A DNA stretch of 64,000 bases from Psococerastis gibbosa (Eukaryota > Arthropoda > Insecta > Psocodea > Psocidae): contig OZ020485.1 of NCBI GenBank assembly GCA_963971405.1, positions 43,521,469-43,585,468 on the forward strand, read 5' to 3'. The position numbers and the translations under genes are program-made. The notes under the pieces were generated by a model that saw nothing but the letters and a program-made list of their open reading frames with translations, ran no database searches and was not told the origin of the DNA. This document shows positions 33,792 to 45,889 of the stretch, piece by piece. How positions within the stretch are numbered: the stretch's first letter is position 1; each line of letters opens with the position of its first letter.

Positions 33792-34183
33792 TTAAGAGTT
33801 TACAGCCCGTAGGAAATTGGCAGCCCGAAATTTAGTACTTTTTATTTTTTATTTCATTAACTAGGCATGTTATTAAAGATTTGGCTCATCAAAGTTGTAT
33901 AAGACTACTTCATGCATCATAATTTAAGATATTTTTAATTTTCGAAATTGTAGTTTTTTCAGAAACATGCAAATATTTTATAAACAATAACTTTTCACCT
34001 ATAATCGATTTTATAAAAAAACTACAATTTCGAAAACTAAAAATATCTTATTATATAATGCATGAAGTAGTCTTCAACAACTTTGATGAGCCAAATCTTT
34101 AATAACACGCTCAGTTAATTAAATAAAAAATAAGAAGTATTAAATTTCGGGCTACCACTTTCATACGGGCTGTACACTCTTAA
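33792..34183. mobile_element. Palindromic element flanked by TTAA
   Basis: A 392-bp foldback counting the flanking TTAA at both ends; inside these the termini read gagtttacagcccgta and its inverse tacgggctgtacactc. The arms fold along almost the whole length (tttgatgagccaaatctttaat against its inverse, and gcatgaagtagtctt). TTAA is the target of piggyBac-type transposases, so this may be a piggyBac-mobilised MITE; the superfamily is inference. A degraded copy lies at 16,020-16,373. Confidence 0.75.
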
Positions 34184-34261
34184 GGTACGTGATCAATATT
34201 ATATGGTTTCTGGTAATGTACGTATACATCCTGCATCTGTCCGCAGTACAGTATGCAGTTG

Positions 34262-34432
34262 CAGCCTGATCAAGGCGATTATAATACCGGTATTTATTTA
34301 ATCCCCTGGTAATAAAAAAAAGAAAACAAGATAATTTTATAATGGAAAGTGCTATTCAAAATTTGTTTGTTTACAGTTATAATCCTAGGGCATTTATTTA
34401 ACCCCGGTAATATAATCGCCTCGATCAGGCTG
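34262..34432. repeat. Palindromic MITE, best copy
   Basis: 171 bp from cagcctgatcaaggcgatta to taatcgcctcgatcaggctg. Arms contain ataccggtatttatttaatc and its inverse; the centre has atagcactttcc in inverse form (ggaaagtgctattcaaaa). Near-identical sequence is at 40,795-40,952. No coding frame; target duplication not clear. Confidence 0.82.
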
Positions 34433-35475
34433 CAGGAAAAATAAAAAATTGACTCAAGTCTCCGATGAAAAAGAGGACAGTTTGTGTTTGAAATAGTTTG
34501 TTCAGAGGCACGTCCTTCACATTATTTTCTTTGCAGCTGTTTGCCCTGCATTCTACGCCCTTTTGTTACAAAAACCCCATTCACTCTGCAGTACAGGGTT
34601 CCTTTCAAGTTTTGTACTGTACCAAATCTATGTCATGCCATATGCGGATGCCCTATGGCAACCAAATGAAGTAGATTAATTATGTAAGATTGTGAGATAT
34701 AATATTTTTCCACTTTTTTAATGTCTCATCTATATCCAAGATTGGCGATCGATTGGAGATTGCTGCTCTGAAAAGGGAAGTTGTGTTCTTGCCACTGTAT
34801 CTATTTTAAGAACAAAGATGTTCTTCTTCTGTGTACTTCTATCTACCCTTGGATTAATACATGCAGACGGCAATACTTTTCGTCCCTCATCACAGTATAT
34901 GTTATACACAGTATGTATATATTTAGGTAGATATACTTTATAATTGTACTGTAATCAGTACCATTCAGTGACATTTATAAAAAGAAGTACCGTAGGTATT
35001 TTCTTTTAGAAAACGGATGTAAACCGGCAGAGGACCGGGCCGTGAATGTGGGCACCTGCAAGATCACAACCACTTTGTTTCTTCGAGGCAACTGATGTCC
35101 ACGTGGATTTTTTCGAAGCCAGTGACAAGTTGATACGGGCCCCAACTATTTTGAGCAACGTGTCGTAGACCCGGACACGTTCAGTAAGTAAGTCTAGTAA
35201 AGGATCGTGTCAGCATTTTATTTCAGTTCATTTTATCGTACAGTTTCAGGGACGTCATTAAAGTGGAGGGGGCTAGGGGGGCAGTAACCCCAAAGAAAAT
35301 TCGCCCCCAAGAACCCCTATTAACTACATTTCGTGCGCGGGTCACCCGAACCCACTGACTACATTGCATGCCAGCATGCGCCGGAAAAAATGGTTGTGGC
35401 CATTGCGAACCTCATACCCAGTATTGAATGAGATATGAACCAAAGCAGCAAGCGTATACGAAGAACTGAGAATTA

Positions 35476-35481
35476 TTTATT
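35476..35481 (-). promoter_or_regulatory. Possible polyadenylation signal of chitinase B
   Basis: AATAAA on the minus strand 228 nt past the stop codon at 35,709. It is the nearest canonical hexamer I noticed, but a signal this far away in AT-rich DNA can occur by chance. Confidence 0.35.
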
Positions 35482-35708
35482 TACCAGCCTAATACATAAT
35501 GGGAGAAAAATTCACAGCTCATTGTAATAAAAAACTGCTAGGCCCTACACTCCGAGGTTATACTAACGTGCCTATCGTAAACCCACACTTATTAGCTAAT
35601 TTATCCGGAAGGTTCTTAAATCTTTAAATAATGACATCCTACATCCAGCAAGTTCTTCAGCTGAGGCAATCAGATTCCAAGGTTTTGACTAATTGTTGAT
35701 GCGTTTTC

Positions 35709-38700
35709 TCAAACTTGTAGGAACTCAGCATGTGAATTAATGGCGCTGAGAAGAGGATAGGGCTGGCCAGTACAATTGCCGAGGAAGTCGTCGGTTTCAA
35801 CGCTCCAGATGAAGTAATTGACGATACCCAATGTTTTCATGTAATCCATCTGGAAAATAAAAATTCGTTTATTTTTTCTATCTTAAATTGTTTCGGTTTT
35901 TACGTATTATTCGTATTTTACATCACTGACGAGTTTTCTAGCAAAGTTGAACTAGCCTATTTATCTTTCTAAACTAATGTTTCCGTTCAGTCTAACTGCC
36001 CAAAAGTCTTGCTATTTTATCCATTCTACAAGCTGCACATACTGCATATGCAGCAGAGGGCTGCGCAGCCATCAAGAAAAAATCGGTTTCCCTAGCTCCT
36101 ACATCAGATGTGGTACTATTTAAATAAAATTAATAAAACACGAGTCTCGCGCGGCTTGGCGGGAGGAGGTCCTGCGGTTCCCGCCATTTTGGAGGAGACG
36201 AATAATTATTCTTTAGGCGCTTATACCACCTACGTCAATAGTCAATAGTAAATGTGGTATTGAAGTGGTAGCAAACATTTTTAGACTGTCTTTAATGTCT
36301 GATAAAACGTCAATACCACATTTACTATTGACTATTGACGTAAGTGGAATGTGTACTGATTGCACTCCCCTCAAGTGAGCCCTGTTTGCGGGGACTCCTG
36401 TGGGTGTGCACAAAGTAAAACGCGGGAAACTTTGAATTTAAATTTAATATTAATTAATACGTTTTGAGTTATTAATATTATCCATAAATATTAGGTTTAT
36501 TTGTAAATAAAATGCAGTAGGTATTGTGTGTTTGTATAACACCAATTCAAGCTATGATGCTCCTGGTTGGACAAATGATTAGGCATTTTGAGACAATTTA
36601 TAACGAACGTCATTGGGGAAAGAAGCCTCCAAATGTTGAATTGTATATATAGTACTTTATCCGTCGCATTGAAGAATCCATTCTAAACCTGTCATTGCCT
36701 TCGTAAATATGTAACAAGCCACAAACCTTTCCCTTAAGTGAGATAACAGAGTCATATCCAACCCATTGGTCGCCATAGACACCGTATGGGACAGCTTGCT
36801 GTACCTCCCACCGCTCGGGCCACCTGTTGTGGCAGATCTCGTCGTAGCCAAGAACACCAGCCTCAGGTACGTAAGACCCCATCTGCGAGGGTCCTGTGGC
36901 AGGAGCGTACATGCTGCTGTTGTTGGGGTCGGCTAGCGTGAAGCCATGACCGTAGGTAGGCAGGCCAATGTTAATCTTAGCGGGGTCAGCACCTCTCTCA
37001 AGGTATTTCTTCACCACGCTTTCCTTTAAAAAATAAGTTATGTAAAGATTCATGAATACCAAACTATAATACCATAGCTACTACAATATTGCAGGTGGGT
37101 ATGTTTCAAATTTAAACGCTGGAAGGATGAGTAGGAAGACGACTGGCGGGACGTCCTCGAAAACGCTGGAAGGATGAGTTGGAAACTGACCTTGGCGAGT
37201 TGGGAGTCCGTAGATGGTGGAGCGTTGTACAAAACCGAAATGACTGGAGAAGTGTTGCCGAGAAGGCCAAATCACATCAAGGGCTGTATAGCAAGAAGAA
37301 GGAGACGTTTCAAATTTCAAATCTTATGATTGATAAGCTGTGTTGTCAACCACAATCAGAAGTGACTAGGTTGTCCTCAGATTCATTGACTGAATGTGCC
37401 GATAAAATCAGTATATCATCAAAGAAACGTCCTGCTTGAATTGGTACTCACCACATTCAAGTTACGATCATAGCCTTCTTCGTAGTCCAAAGCATGAAGA
37501 GGTGCATGGTGACCAGTATATTTTTCCCAAGGCCCGTGTAGATCGTAAGCCATAATGTTGATAAAGTCGCAGGTTTCACTAAGCACTTTCATGTCATAAT
37601 TTACTTCAATCAAATTGAAGTTGGCAGAACTGGCGACACTGAGTAGCAGATCCTCTTCGTCGAATCTCTTCCTGAACATTCGCAGAATCTCATTGAACCC
37701 TTCCTGTAAAAAAATTATATCATCGTTATATGCATAACCTAAGCCAAGGAATATTTAAAGCTTGTTACAATAAGACCGTAGATGGGAAAAAGGGACAATT
37801 GAAAGAAAGAAAGAAAATTGTCTTTATTTTCCACATGGGCGAATTTTGTGACTTTCAGCCCATTCTTACAACTAACCCAATTCACGTCCAAAGGAACCTT
37901 TTCTTCTTCTTTCTATCGCTACATTCCGTTAAGAACCTTAGCCACGGCAATCACGTTCTCTTCTTTCTTCCATATATTCTTCTCCAGTTGCGGACGTTAT
38001 AAGCTTCCGGAGGTCTTCACTTACATCATCTAACTACCTCTTTCAGGGCTTCCCCACCTTCTGGATCATTTTATCCGCACCTTCGTAGGCACTTTAGTTT
38101 CTAAAGATTTTCTAAAAGGAACTGGACTTGGCGGGATTCAAACCCACAATCTTTGCCTGTCCGGGGCATCGTCTTAACCGCTGAACTATATTTTCATTTA
38201 TTCATTCAGCCCTGGTAAGTTTTGAAAATCCCTCCCCTCAAACAGTAAAGATCAAAATTTACAAAATCATTATTTTTGAGAGGTTACCCTATTGTACTAG
38301 TACCTATGCGTTGTAGTTTGATAATAAGAACATAAGAAAGGTATTGTAGTAAAAGAAAATGCACTTGGGTATGACTCTTATTTAAATAAAAGAACGTATA
38401 GGTATATGTAAAATTATAGGCTGTAGTAAGGATTTTTTCGAATCTATGTGCAGACAATCGGATTATTATTTTTACGGCCCATATGTTACACAGGGGGACC
38501 CCGTATTTTACTGGAAATATAGGAGAGAAATTAGTTTTTTCGATTTTTGACATCCGTAAATAGTAGATCGTTCAGGTACGTGGATATTATTGCAAACATA
38601 TAGAAGGCGTTAAGTTCTCCTCCCGGGGAAAGATTTTGAAAATATTGGCAAAAAATAGTGGGTTTCTATGCATTCTTCAATTCTGTAAAGTTAAGATATT

Positions 38701-41700
38701 ACAGACGAAGACTAATCTACTTTATATTATTACTGCAAAAAGGGCATTCTTGTTAGAGGTGACAAGTCAAATTTTTTTTTAGTTGAGTATCTAGATTGAT
38801 TCAATTCCAGCTGTTTCAGGGAAGTGACAATAAATTATAGTGTACGTATTTTGACCACCCAGTCTGAGCCGGGCCTGGGCATGTTGCAGTTATCTGAGTC
38901 GTGGATGACTTCTGGTATACATTCAGATTCTGGTTCTTATTCTCTGGTATAACCTCGTAACTAACATTTTTGTCGAAAATGAGTTTAGGTGCGAAACTTG
39001 TTCATAATTTGAAAAATCACATTTTCCTAGTGGAATCACAATTAAATCTTATTCAGTCTTCCTTGAGAAAAAAACAAGAAAAACAATTTCTTTTAACTGA
39101 ATTGGACGCTGTTGGCAATTAGGTTTTCACTCTCCAGTAAAGTTATTAAAATTTCTGTTACGAGGTTTTACTAGACAGCCGACGATAACGAAGCATTTAA
39201 TTCTAAAAAATTCTATTAAGAAATGGAGAATCCACAATAAGGATGGACTATTCCTCACCAGATGTTCAGGTTTTCCGCCAATGCTATCTTGATACTCCCA
39301 ATCAATGTCAAGCCCATCGAAATTGTACTTTCTCATAAATGCTACAGAGCTGTCGACCCATCTTTGTCGCTTAACTGGATCCACGACGACAGCCTGGAAG
39401 TTACCAGGCCCGTGCGTCCAACCACCGACAGCAATCAAAAACTTGGTACTTGGACTCTTCTCCCGAAGCTGTTGTAATTTGGTGAATTGGCCTGCAATAG
39501 TGATTTAAATAAAGCGTTTTACTTTTAGGTGCAGGTACAATAAGCTAGTACCTACTGTATAAATAAATGGATACTTCTCATTCCTTTTGCATTATAGGCT
39601 ACGGCTATGTAGCCATAATTTGTTTATATAGGAATAAAAATTTACTATACATGCCTGCTGCTATTACCAAAGGAACGTTTAGTTTTAGTATTAACTTTCT
39701 CTATGCAAACAAAACAATTTTGAAAAATATGGTACAGTATGGTGACCGTACCAACTCAGTGTTTGAATCTAAATTATTTAACAGGACGCCTGATTACCTT
39801 AAAAATAAGCAGCGTATAGGTCAAGTCAAATAATTAGTTTAAATATGGCTCCAAGTCATGTAGAAACTCATAGCTCTCACTTTCTCTATTTTAAAACCAT
39901 TTCTTTTACAATTAATTTACCTTATATATATCTACATATATTATAATTTACTTATTTTCCTTATAATATACCTATGTTTTTATTAGATACAAACCCGTAA
40001 CAAACGGGAAACAAAAATAGTTATGGCATATATTTGTTTGGGCCCAGGGCCACATAGGGTGTTGCATCAATATATTTCCCTCACTTGGTGGAGTAACCAG
40101 TGAGGACAAACAAACAAACAAAAACACCATCCAAAGTCATCTTGTTTAAATTTTTAATCCCAGGTTAAGATTAAAAATAATCGCCATAATAGGCCTGCTG
40201 ATGGGATTTGGAAGTTTCATCGTCTATATGACCGCCTTTATAGGTACAGCAAACATGACTCAATTTTTATTTATTCAAGATGAATGAATTGCGTAATATA
40301 TGACTGTACCTGGACTGTGCTGTACTGTACCTGTGTGCCATTCGTCACCAACGTCGTTGTAATCATCGTAAAGCTGCTGCTCTCCGTCGTAACTGATCTT
40401 GGCGAATGAGTAGATAATGTGTGTACAAAGGGTTGGGTCAATGAGCAGTGCGTCAAAGTCCCCGGGCCCTTGTCTGTACACAGCCCAACTGCCATAGTAA
40501 CAACCAATACCTGAAGGAAACCAATTTTGCTATTAAATTATACCAGGGACGTAAAGTTGGTGGGGGCACGGTCCATCTTGCCCCCCCCCCCCCCCCGCCA
40601 GCCTCGAGCATTGCAAGACGTGGTTCATGGAGACCCCTGGGCCCCTTTGCAGCAATATGAATAGGGCCTATAAGCATTATTTTGATAGCTTTGTAAAATC
40701 TACAGCTATAATTTACTACTATTAAATGCGTAAAACCCTACTATTTTGCACTTATATTTGCATTTTTCCTTATCCTGCCTAATGACGTTATCAGCAGCCA
40801 GATCGGGGCGTTTATAATACCGGTATTTATTTAATCCACTGGTAAACAAGATAATTTTATAATGGAAAGTGCTATTCAAAATTTGTTTGTTTACAGTTAT
40901 AATCCTAGGGAATTTATTTAACCCCGGTATTATAAACGCCTCGATCAGACTGCAGGTCTACTTATAGTTTTGCCCCCGCCATCATTCTAAAACTTTACGC
41001 CTCTGAATTATACTGTATTGTAAGCTGCACACAGTCCGCTCAGCTCTTTTGGGATATTCTCAGGTTACTCAATAGAATACACCTTACCATAAGGAGACCA
41101 CAGGGGATGAATGACGAATGTCCGTAAAAGTTTAGAGAAAAATGGATTTTATGGTTTCATACTCATCGCGTTTCCCCTGATCGCCGATTCTTCAAACCGC
41201 TGTATCTCATTGCGTCTGCCAATTCTAAATGCACCATCGGATTCCTCAGGAAAAACTACTCTAGAAAAGTGTAAAGTTGGCAAAAGTGACTTTTTCGGAA
41301 ATTCATTAGTCTTCCCGTGTGGTCTTCATATGGTAAACAATGCAAAAACTATAAAGTATACACATACTTTATAGTTTAATAATAATAACAATTCTTTATT
41401 TCCAACAAATACATTAATAATTAGACAAAAATACAATTAGGGCTCCCATGCCTTCATAGAGGCGTGCGGGATACACCCTACAGAGTACAGTTTAAACATT
41501 ATTCATTTTATTACAATTTTTGTTATGTTTATGTAGTTTGCCAATACTAACAACACTATATTATAGACGGTAAGTATGGACAGTATTTCCATACAGGTTC
41601 TAACAATTTCTCCAGCGTTTAATAAGTTTTTTTAGGGTTAACACAAATCGTATAGTCCTAATGCTTGAGTTTTAATGAATTGTAGCTTAAGTAAACCTGC

Positions 41701-42928
41701 TAATTTTGTGCATCCCTTGTCTATATGCATGACTAAGGTGCCCATTCCATTGACCGGCTAGGGCTATTTCCAACAACGGTGACGTGGTAGCAGACGTTCA
41801 AGACTTAGGTGGCGTTTCCACTGACCTCGCATTGCAGAATTGACGAAAATGTTTATTTTCCTCTATGCCATAGTTAAAATTGATCAATGATCATACAGTA
41901 AAATCACAAACAAACAAACTAAAATTAAAAAATGGCTTCATGGGATATGTTAATTACAAACATTTTAATAGATTTCTATTAAAAAAAAAACACTTCCATC
42001 AATGTCATTTGCAATCTGCAATGCGAGGTCGGTGGAAACGCTACCTAAGTCTTGAATGTCTGCTACCACGTCATCGTTGTTGGAAATAGCCCTAGCCGGT
42101 CAATGGAATGGGCGCCTAATGAGCTAGTACCAAACAGTGCCGGAATAGCCACGTAGCAAGAGTAGCAAATACATCGGACCCTCTCGAATTCGGGGGCCCC
42201 GCCGGTCCTCCCTCCAACACCTGTCCATATTTTGCCCATATTAAATCCAGGAACGTTCATTATTATTATTATTTTTTGTTTTTTGTGTTTTAAAGCGCGG
42301 GTGGGAATTTGCGCTAGGAAATTGGGAATGTTTACCGATTATTTAGTGGTAGAGAGTTATTTATCCGTTCTATTGTGTAAGTAGTGGGGACGGGGGGGGG
42401 GGGTGGTTAAATGTTGAAGAAGAGGCCGGTGGCTCTTAGGAATTGTATGGTATTATTTGTGGCTGTTGTTTTGTTCTCTAGCGCATCGAAGAGGGCGGAG
42501 GGTGCTCGTAGGGCGGAGGCTCCTATATTTTTCGTTTATTTGTATAACAGTTATGTTTTATTTTATAGGCACCCAAAACTTGAGAACCTACAGCAACACC
42601 AGAGCCCCTTGACAGAATTAGCTACAGGCCCCGCACAGGCTTAATCCGGCACCCGTATCAAACGCGGAGTACCCTTCAACATTAATATAATGAAAACGCA
42701 ATATCTGTATATATTCTTCATTTCTAATTTTACTTGAAAATGTCTTATCATAGTTTGTTTTCTTTAGACCAAGTGCGCTGGTAAGAAATTAAATGCTAGC
42801 AAAATGCTTAAATATCTCCATCTTAATGAGCTACTACTAGTAGTAAAAGTTATTACACTTTACTTACGCGCTGCAGAAGAGCTATAAACTGCAAGTAAGA
42901 CCAGTATCAAGGAGGCAATGCCAGTCAT
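35709..42928 (-). CDS. Chitinase B: secreted single-domain GH18
   Basis: Predicted to hydrolyse chitin outside the cell. Exons: 42928-42868, 40510-40331, 39491-39259, 37703-37452, 37023-36727, 35849-35709. All borders are GT-AG and all phases agree: 1,164 nt, 387 aa. Residues 1-20 are a signal peptide ([20 protein letters not shown]), cleaved before [11 protein letters not shown]18 landmarks in order: [29 protein letters not shown], catalytic [11 protein letters not shown] with E146, [34 protein letters not shown] and [10 protein letters not shown]. There is no linker or chitin-binding domain: the protein stops about 20 residues after the barrel's last strand. WEYQ replaces the more common WEYP. 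Its closest relative in the window is chitinase C (same exon sizes). The donor of exon 5, AAG|GTTTGT, is weak. The first coding exon is small, but start, signal and phase fit. Confidence 0.92.
36216..36355. mobile_element. Short Tourist-like hairpin MITE
   Basis: Follows TTA (36,213-36,215) with ggcgcttataccacctacg. The left arm tacgtcaatagtcaatagta is exactly inverted in the right arm (tactattgactattgacgta). The loop keeps a version of the family module (gtggtagcaaac, agactgtctttaatgtctg). The right terminus has diverged. It lies in the last intron of chitinase B. Confidence 0.75.
37115..37320 (+). pseudogene. Reverse-transcriptase C-terminal fragment
   Basis: The plus frame reads [19 protein letters not shown] then [12 protein letters not shown] and HQGLYSKKK. 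The 'RW-D-L-...W...A-DR..W' tail is common after the RT domain of animal LINEs. A partial duplicate of the cgctggaaggatgag block lies just upstream. It lies in intron 4 of chitinase B, on the opposite strand to the gene. Confidence 0.7.
38118..38192 (-). repeat. tRNA-like SINE head or tRNA pseudogene
   Basis: On the minus strand it has an A box tagttcagcggttaagacg and a B box gtgggtttgaatcccgc with a paired T stem, spaced as in a tRNA. The 3' acceptor strand (caagtcc) has no partner at the 5' end, so a functional tRNA is unlikely. It lies in an intron of chitinase B (between exons 3 and 4). Confidence 0.55.
40795..40952. repeat. Palindromic MITE, second copy
   Basis: cagccagatcggggcgttta to taaacgcctcgatcagactg, sharing over 80 consecutive matching positions of interior with 34,262-34,432. 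It lies in intron 1 of chitinase B. Confidence 0.8.
41737..42116. mobile_element. Tourist-like MITE, 'GGCGCCCATTCC' subfamily
   Basis: The ends ggtgcccattccattgaccg and its inverse (..ggaatgggcgcc) are flanked by TAA at 41,734-41,736 and 42,117-42,119. 380 bp. Sister of 24,873 and 28,710, but in inverted orientation inside. It lies in intron 1 of chitinase B, 18 bp from the hAT element that follows. Confidence 0.87.
42135..42654. mobile_element. hAT-type element (520 bp)
   Basis: Starts cagtgccggaatagc and ends ttaatccggcaccc (imperfect inverted ends). The flanking 8-mers gtaccaaa (42,127-42,134) and gtatcaaa (42,655-42,662) differ at one base, as an ageing duplication would. A single matching end (agtgccggattaacc) occurs at 10,318. 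The interior is non-coding with a poly-G run at 42,391-42,402. It lies in intron 1 of chitinase B. Confidence 0.78.
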
Positions 42929-43807
42929 TTTAATATACTTTTAAATTTGCAAAAAAATAATAATATAGATATCGTAACTAAACAACTAGGCCTATAACTA
43001 TCTCACGAGAGTTGTAAAATAGGTGTTTTGAACATTCTCAGTATGCACTTTCAGTTCAAATATCGAAAATATGATTAAACTTTCAACGATAAATAGCAGG
43101 GCCCTTCGATATAATCTTTGTCGGATTGATGTTTTTATTTATTGAATTCTAATAAGATTTGTAACTTACATAATCACTATTGTAAAGATATTTTTATTTA
43201 ATCTAACCTTGAGCAGGAGACCGTGTGATAAAGACGGGTATCAGAAGCTTACCTAGTAAATTTCTATAGGTAGGTGTTTATTATACTGGTATAATATAGG
43301 CCGGAGATTGATATGTCACGTGACAAATCAGGGAGCATTTATTGGAGTGCTTTACAAGGTTACCGCTTTATTTAGAAAAACAATAGGACTGTCAATAACA
43401 GACTCTGTATGCTGGAATAGGGGCGTAAGTGCACCAAGTGATGCTCAACAAAACCATTGATTTGGCCTAACAATTTACGCATTTCCGGAAAACTTTATGA
43501 TCCAAAATGGGTAAGATAATCATGGACGCATACAGGGAGGGGGCAGGGGAAAGGGGGCCTGGGGTTGCTGCCCCCCCCTCAATTTTAGTAAATCTATTGG
43601 AAGCTAATTTATTAAGACTAATTTAATCGATAATAGGCTGTAATCAATTTTTTGGACAATTTAATTGGTAGAAAACTCTTTTGAACAAATAAAATAAACT
43701 ACCCTCCCCCCTCCCTCAATAAGATGGGCTGGCTGGATCCATCCCTGGTTGGAATACATATTATAACGATCCGATTTCAAAAACATTAATTTTGCAATAA
43801 ATAACGA

Positions 43808-44564
43808 AAGAACCGGTCCGAGTTTACTCGAACATGCTTTCCAATTTATCATTTCCGATATCTCGGGGGGGGGGGGGGGGTTGTCCACCTGACGTCACAG
43901 GAGGTGAGGTAAATTCTAGATAGGTCAGACCAACACATTACCACACAGCAATACTGGCAGGGCACGCAATGCATTTGAGCGTGAATTTTCTATAATTTTT
44001 TTGAACAAAACCAAATACTTTTCTGGGAATGCAACCTGTCCGGTTTCGTTACTCAATTTAACACCTAAAACATACATCGATAGAAAGGTTTCGCAGAAAA
44101 ATTATTTAGTCATTTTTTTATTAAAATTTAGTTATTTTTATTTTTTTACCCCCAGAAGAAAACTATCAAGGGGCAAGCGACCCCCAGCATTTTGTCAGTA
44201 TTAATAACGACTACTATATATGTGAATTTAAAAGAAATCGTTGCAGCCGTTTTTTGGAAATAATTTTTTTGACGTTTGTTTTGGAGTTTTTTAAAATTGA
44301 AACCACCCCAAATTGAGTTAGCCCAAAATAAAATAATGGTCCCGAGGTATGATTTTTTGAACCTACTTGCGGAATTTCATCAAAATCGACTGAGTAGTCT
44401 GCCCGGAAATCGACAGACAGAACGACAGACAGACAGACATTTCGTAAAAACCACTTTTTTGGGTTCGTGGGAACTTAAAACGTGTAAATCCTTTGAAATC
44501 TCGGAATCGAAAATTTCGACCGTCACCAAGCTTTCCTTATACTACGTATGAATTGGAAAGCAAT
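43808..44564 (+). mobile_element. AAGAACCGG-family element, second full-length copy
   Basis: From aaagaaccggtccgagttta to aattggaaagcaataac. Same block order as 26,328-27,242: poly-G, cacctgacgtcacaggaggt, aatgcatttgagcgtgaatt, gacagacagacagacatttc, cgtaaaaaccacttttttgg. About 757 bp, with internal deletions compared with the 26-kb copy. Confidence 0.78.
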
Positions 44565-44626
44565 AACGGCCGCTATAGGTCGTTTCCTCCTTAATAGTTC
44601 CGTTCTTAGTGCAAACAGACACAAAG

Positions 44627-44770
44627 AGTAGTTAGTGGTAGTTCAAACGCTGACTTTCACCCGAAAGGTTGTTGATTCTAGTCACATTCTTCCTAAATTC
44701 GGAGGACATTTAAAGCAGTCGACCATGGGTCTTCCCAGTTGCGTGTAAGAGAGGGCTATTTGAGTTTTTT
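44627..44770 (+). repeat. tRNA-derived SINE, degraded copy
   Basis: gttagtggtagttcaaacgc, tttcacccgaaaggttgttg and gattctagtcac keep the head pattern. The body is shortened (cggaggacatttaaagcag). Confidence 0.65.
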
Positions 44771-44828
44771 GATTTGTTTGTTTTCCAGCATTTGTACACA
44801 TGTTTTTCAGCATTTGTACTTTAAGAAT

Positions 44829-45170
44829 AACCTGCCAGCGTGGTGGGGGGAGTGAGTGTGTTTGTTAACTTGAGGAGCAGAGTCCTTTACCAGTGGAAAA
44901 GTGGAGTTGACTGGTAGGTGGATCTCTTGATTATAGTGGATTCCGAACCACTTGGGGAAAATAGTAAAGTCATACGATTAATTCGGAGGTGACCGGGACT
45001 CGACACACACTTAGGCTAAATGGCAGTATCAGCGGGTTACTACCATGTTCCCCTGCCAACGCTGTGCACACTTCCAAGTTTGCTACAGTTTTGAACAGGC
45101 TTTGTTTTGGCGGATTCAACTTGGTGTGGCCGTTTGCACACTTTTTGAGTTTTCTACTAAACGATCCATC
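44829..45170 (+). repeat. Dispersed repeat with copy at 59,152-59,510
   Basis: Shared blocks in the same order: gtggggggagtgagtgtgtt, gattataatggattcgaacc (with variants), aattcggaggtgacc, accatgttcccctgccaacg and cttggtatggctgtt-type ends. About 340-360 bp. Short open frames occur but show no family motif. Probably a retroelement piece; class unknown. Confidence 0.65.
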
Positions 45171-45822
45171 TCGAAACTTTTAAATGTTAGATTTAAATTT
45201 ATTTTTATATATTTACTTAAATATAAATATATTTTTTGGTTCAGAAACTAGACCGTTCTGTAAGTTTAATCACAATCTGATTAGTGGTTCTGATACGAAT
45301 TATTCAATCCAGCACACTGAACTCCTTACACTGATATGAAACCATCTTACTTCACAGACATCGTTTTAATCTTCTTAATTTAGTCTTGGCGCTTATGCCT
45401 CAAACTTGGCCTCGCGTCTTAAAAGGAAGGAAAAAATTAATTTATTTATTTGCATATCTATATATTTTTTGACTCCAGAACCAGAACGCACTACGTAAGT
45501 TTCATCACAATGTAATCAGTGGTTCGAAAACAGGAAAACCGTGGCCATTTCTGCAGTACTGTACTTGTGGACCCATGGAACTTCGAATCACCTATTTTCC
45601 CTTGTTCCCTAAATTTATTATTTATTAATTTAATTTAATTTTTTTTATTTGATATTTATAAATTTTCGGTTCGTAAACCATTTAAACCATTGGGAGCGTC
45701 CCCAGACCACCCTACCAGTGTTTCATCACAATCTGATCAGCTGGCATCATGGAAAACCTTTCTAGCCTCGTTATAGATTAGTATTACCGGAGTAAAAATT
45801 GTCATGCAATATGATTTTACAT

Positions 45823-45828
45823 TTTATT
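45823..45828 (-). promoter_or_regulatory. Polyadenylation signal of chitinase C
   Basis: AATAAA on the minus strand, 62 nt after the stop codon (45,890), at the usual distance for a short 3' UTR. Confidence 0.6.
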
Positions 45829-45889
45829 TACTTAGTATAAAAAACAATTTAAATATATTCATATATAACAATGTAATTTCATTATCATT

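Larger units (their letters stand above)
31682..35708. other. Intergenic, chitinase A 5' side to chitinase B 3' side
   Basis: No gene recognised. Contents: a SINE (31,869-32,042), a hAT-type element (32,814-33,328), a TTAA-flanked palindrome (33,792-34,183), a palindromic MITE (34,262-34,432) and LINE-like 3' tails ending in gtaagtaagt at about 33,400 and 35,190. The open frame at 32,371-32,679 is low complexity (Asn/Lys-rich) without family motifs. Confidence 0.6.
42929..45889. other. Intergenic, chitinase B 5' side to chitinase C 3' side
   Basis: No gene seen. A possible TATA motif on the minus strand (TATAATAA at 43,278-43,285 or TATATTATA at 43,290-43,298) lies upstream of a good donor ACTAG|GTAAGC (GT at 43,252-43,251). 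This could mark an untranslated first exon of chitinase B. Otherwise it holds an AAGAACCGG-family element, a SINE, a dispersed repeat (44,829-45,170) and AT-rich DNA. Confidence 0.45.

Noticed and set aside
38118..38192. Functional tRNA gene on the minus strand
   Set aside because: A and B boxes and a T stem are present but the acceptor stem does not pair, so it fits a tRNA-derived repeat.
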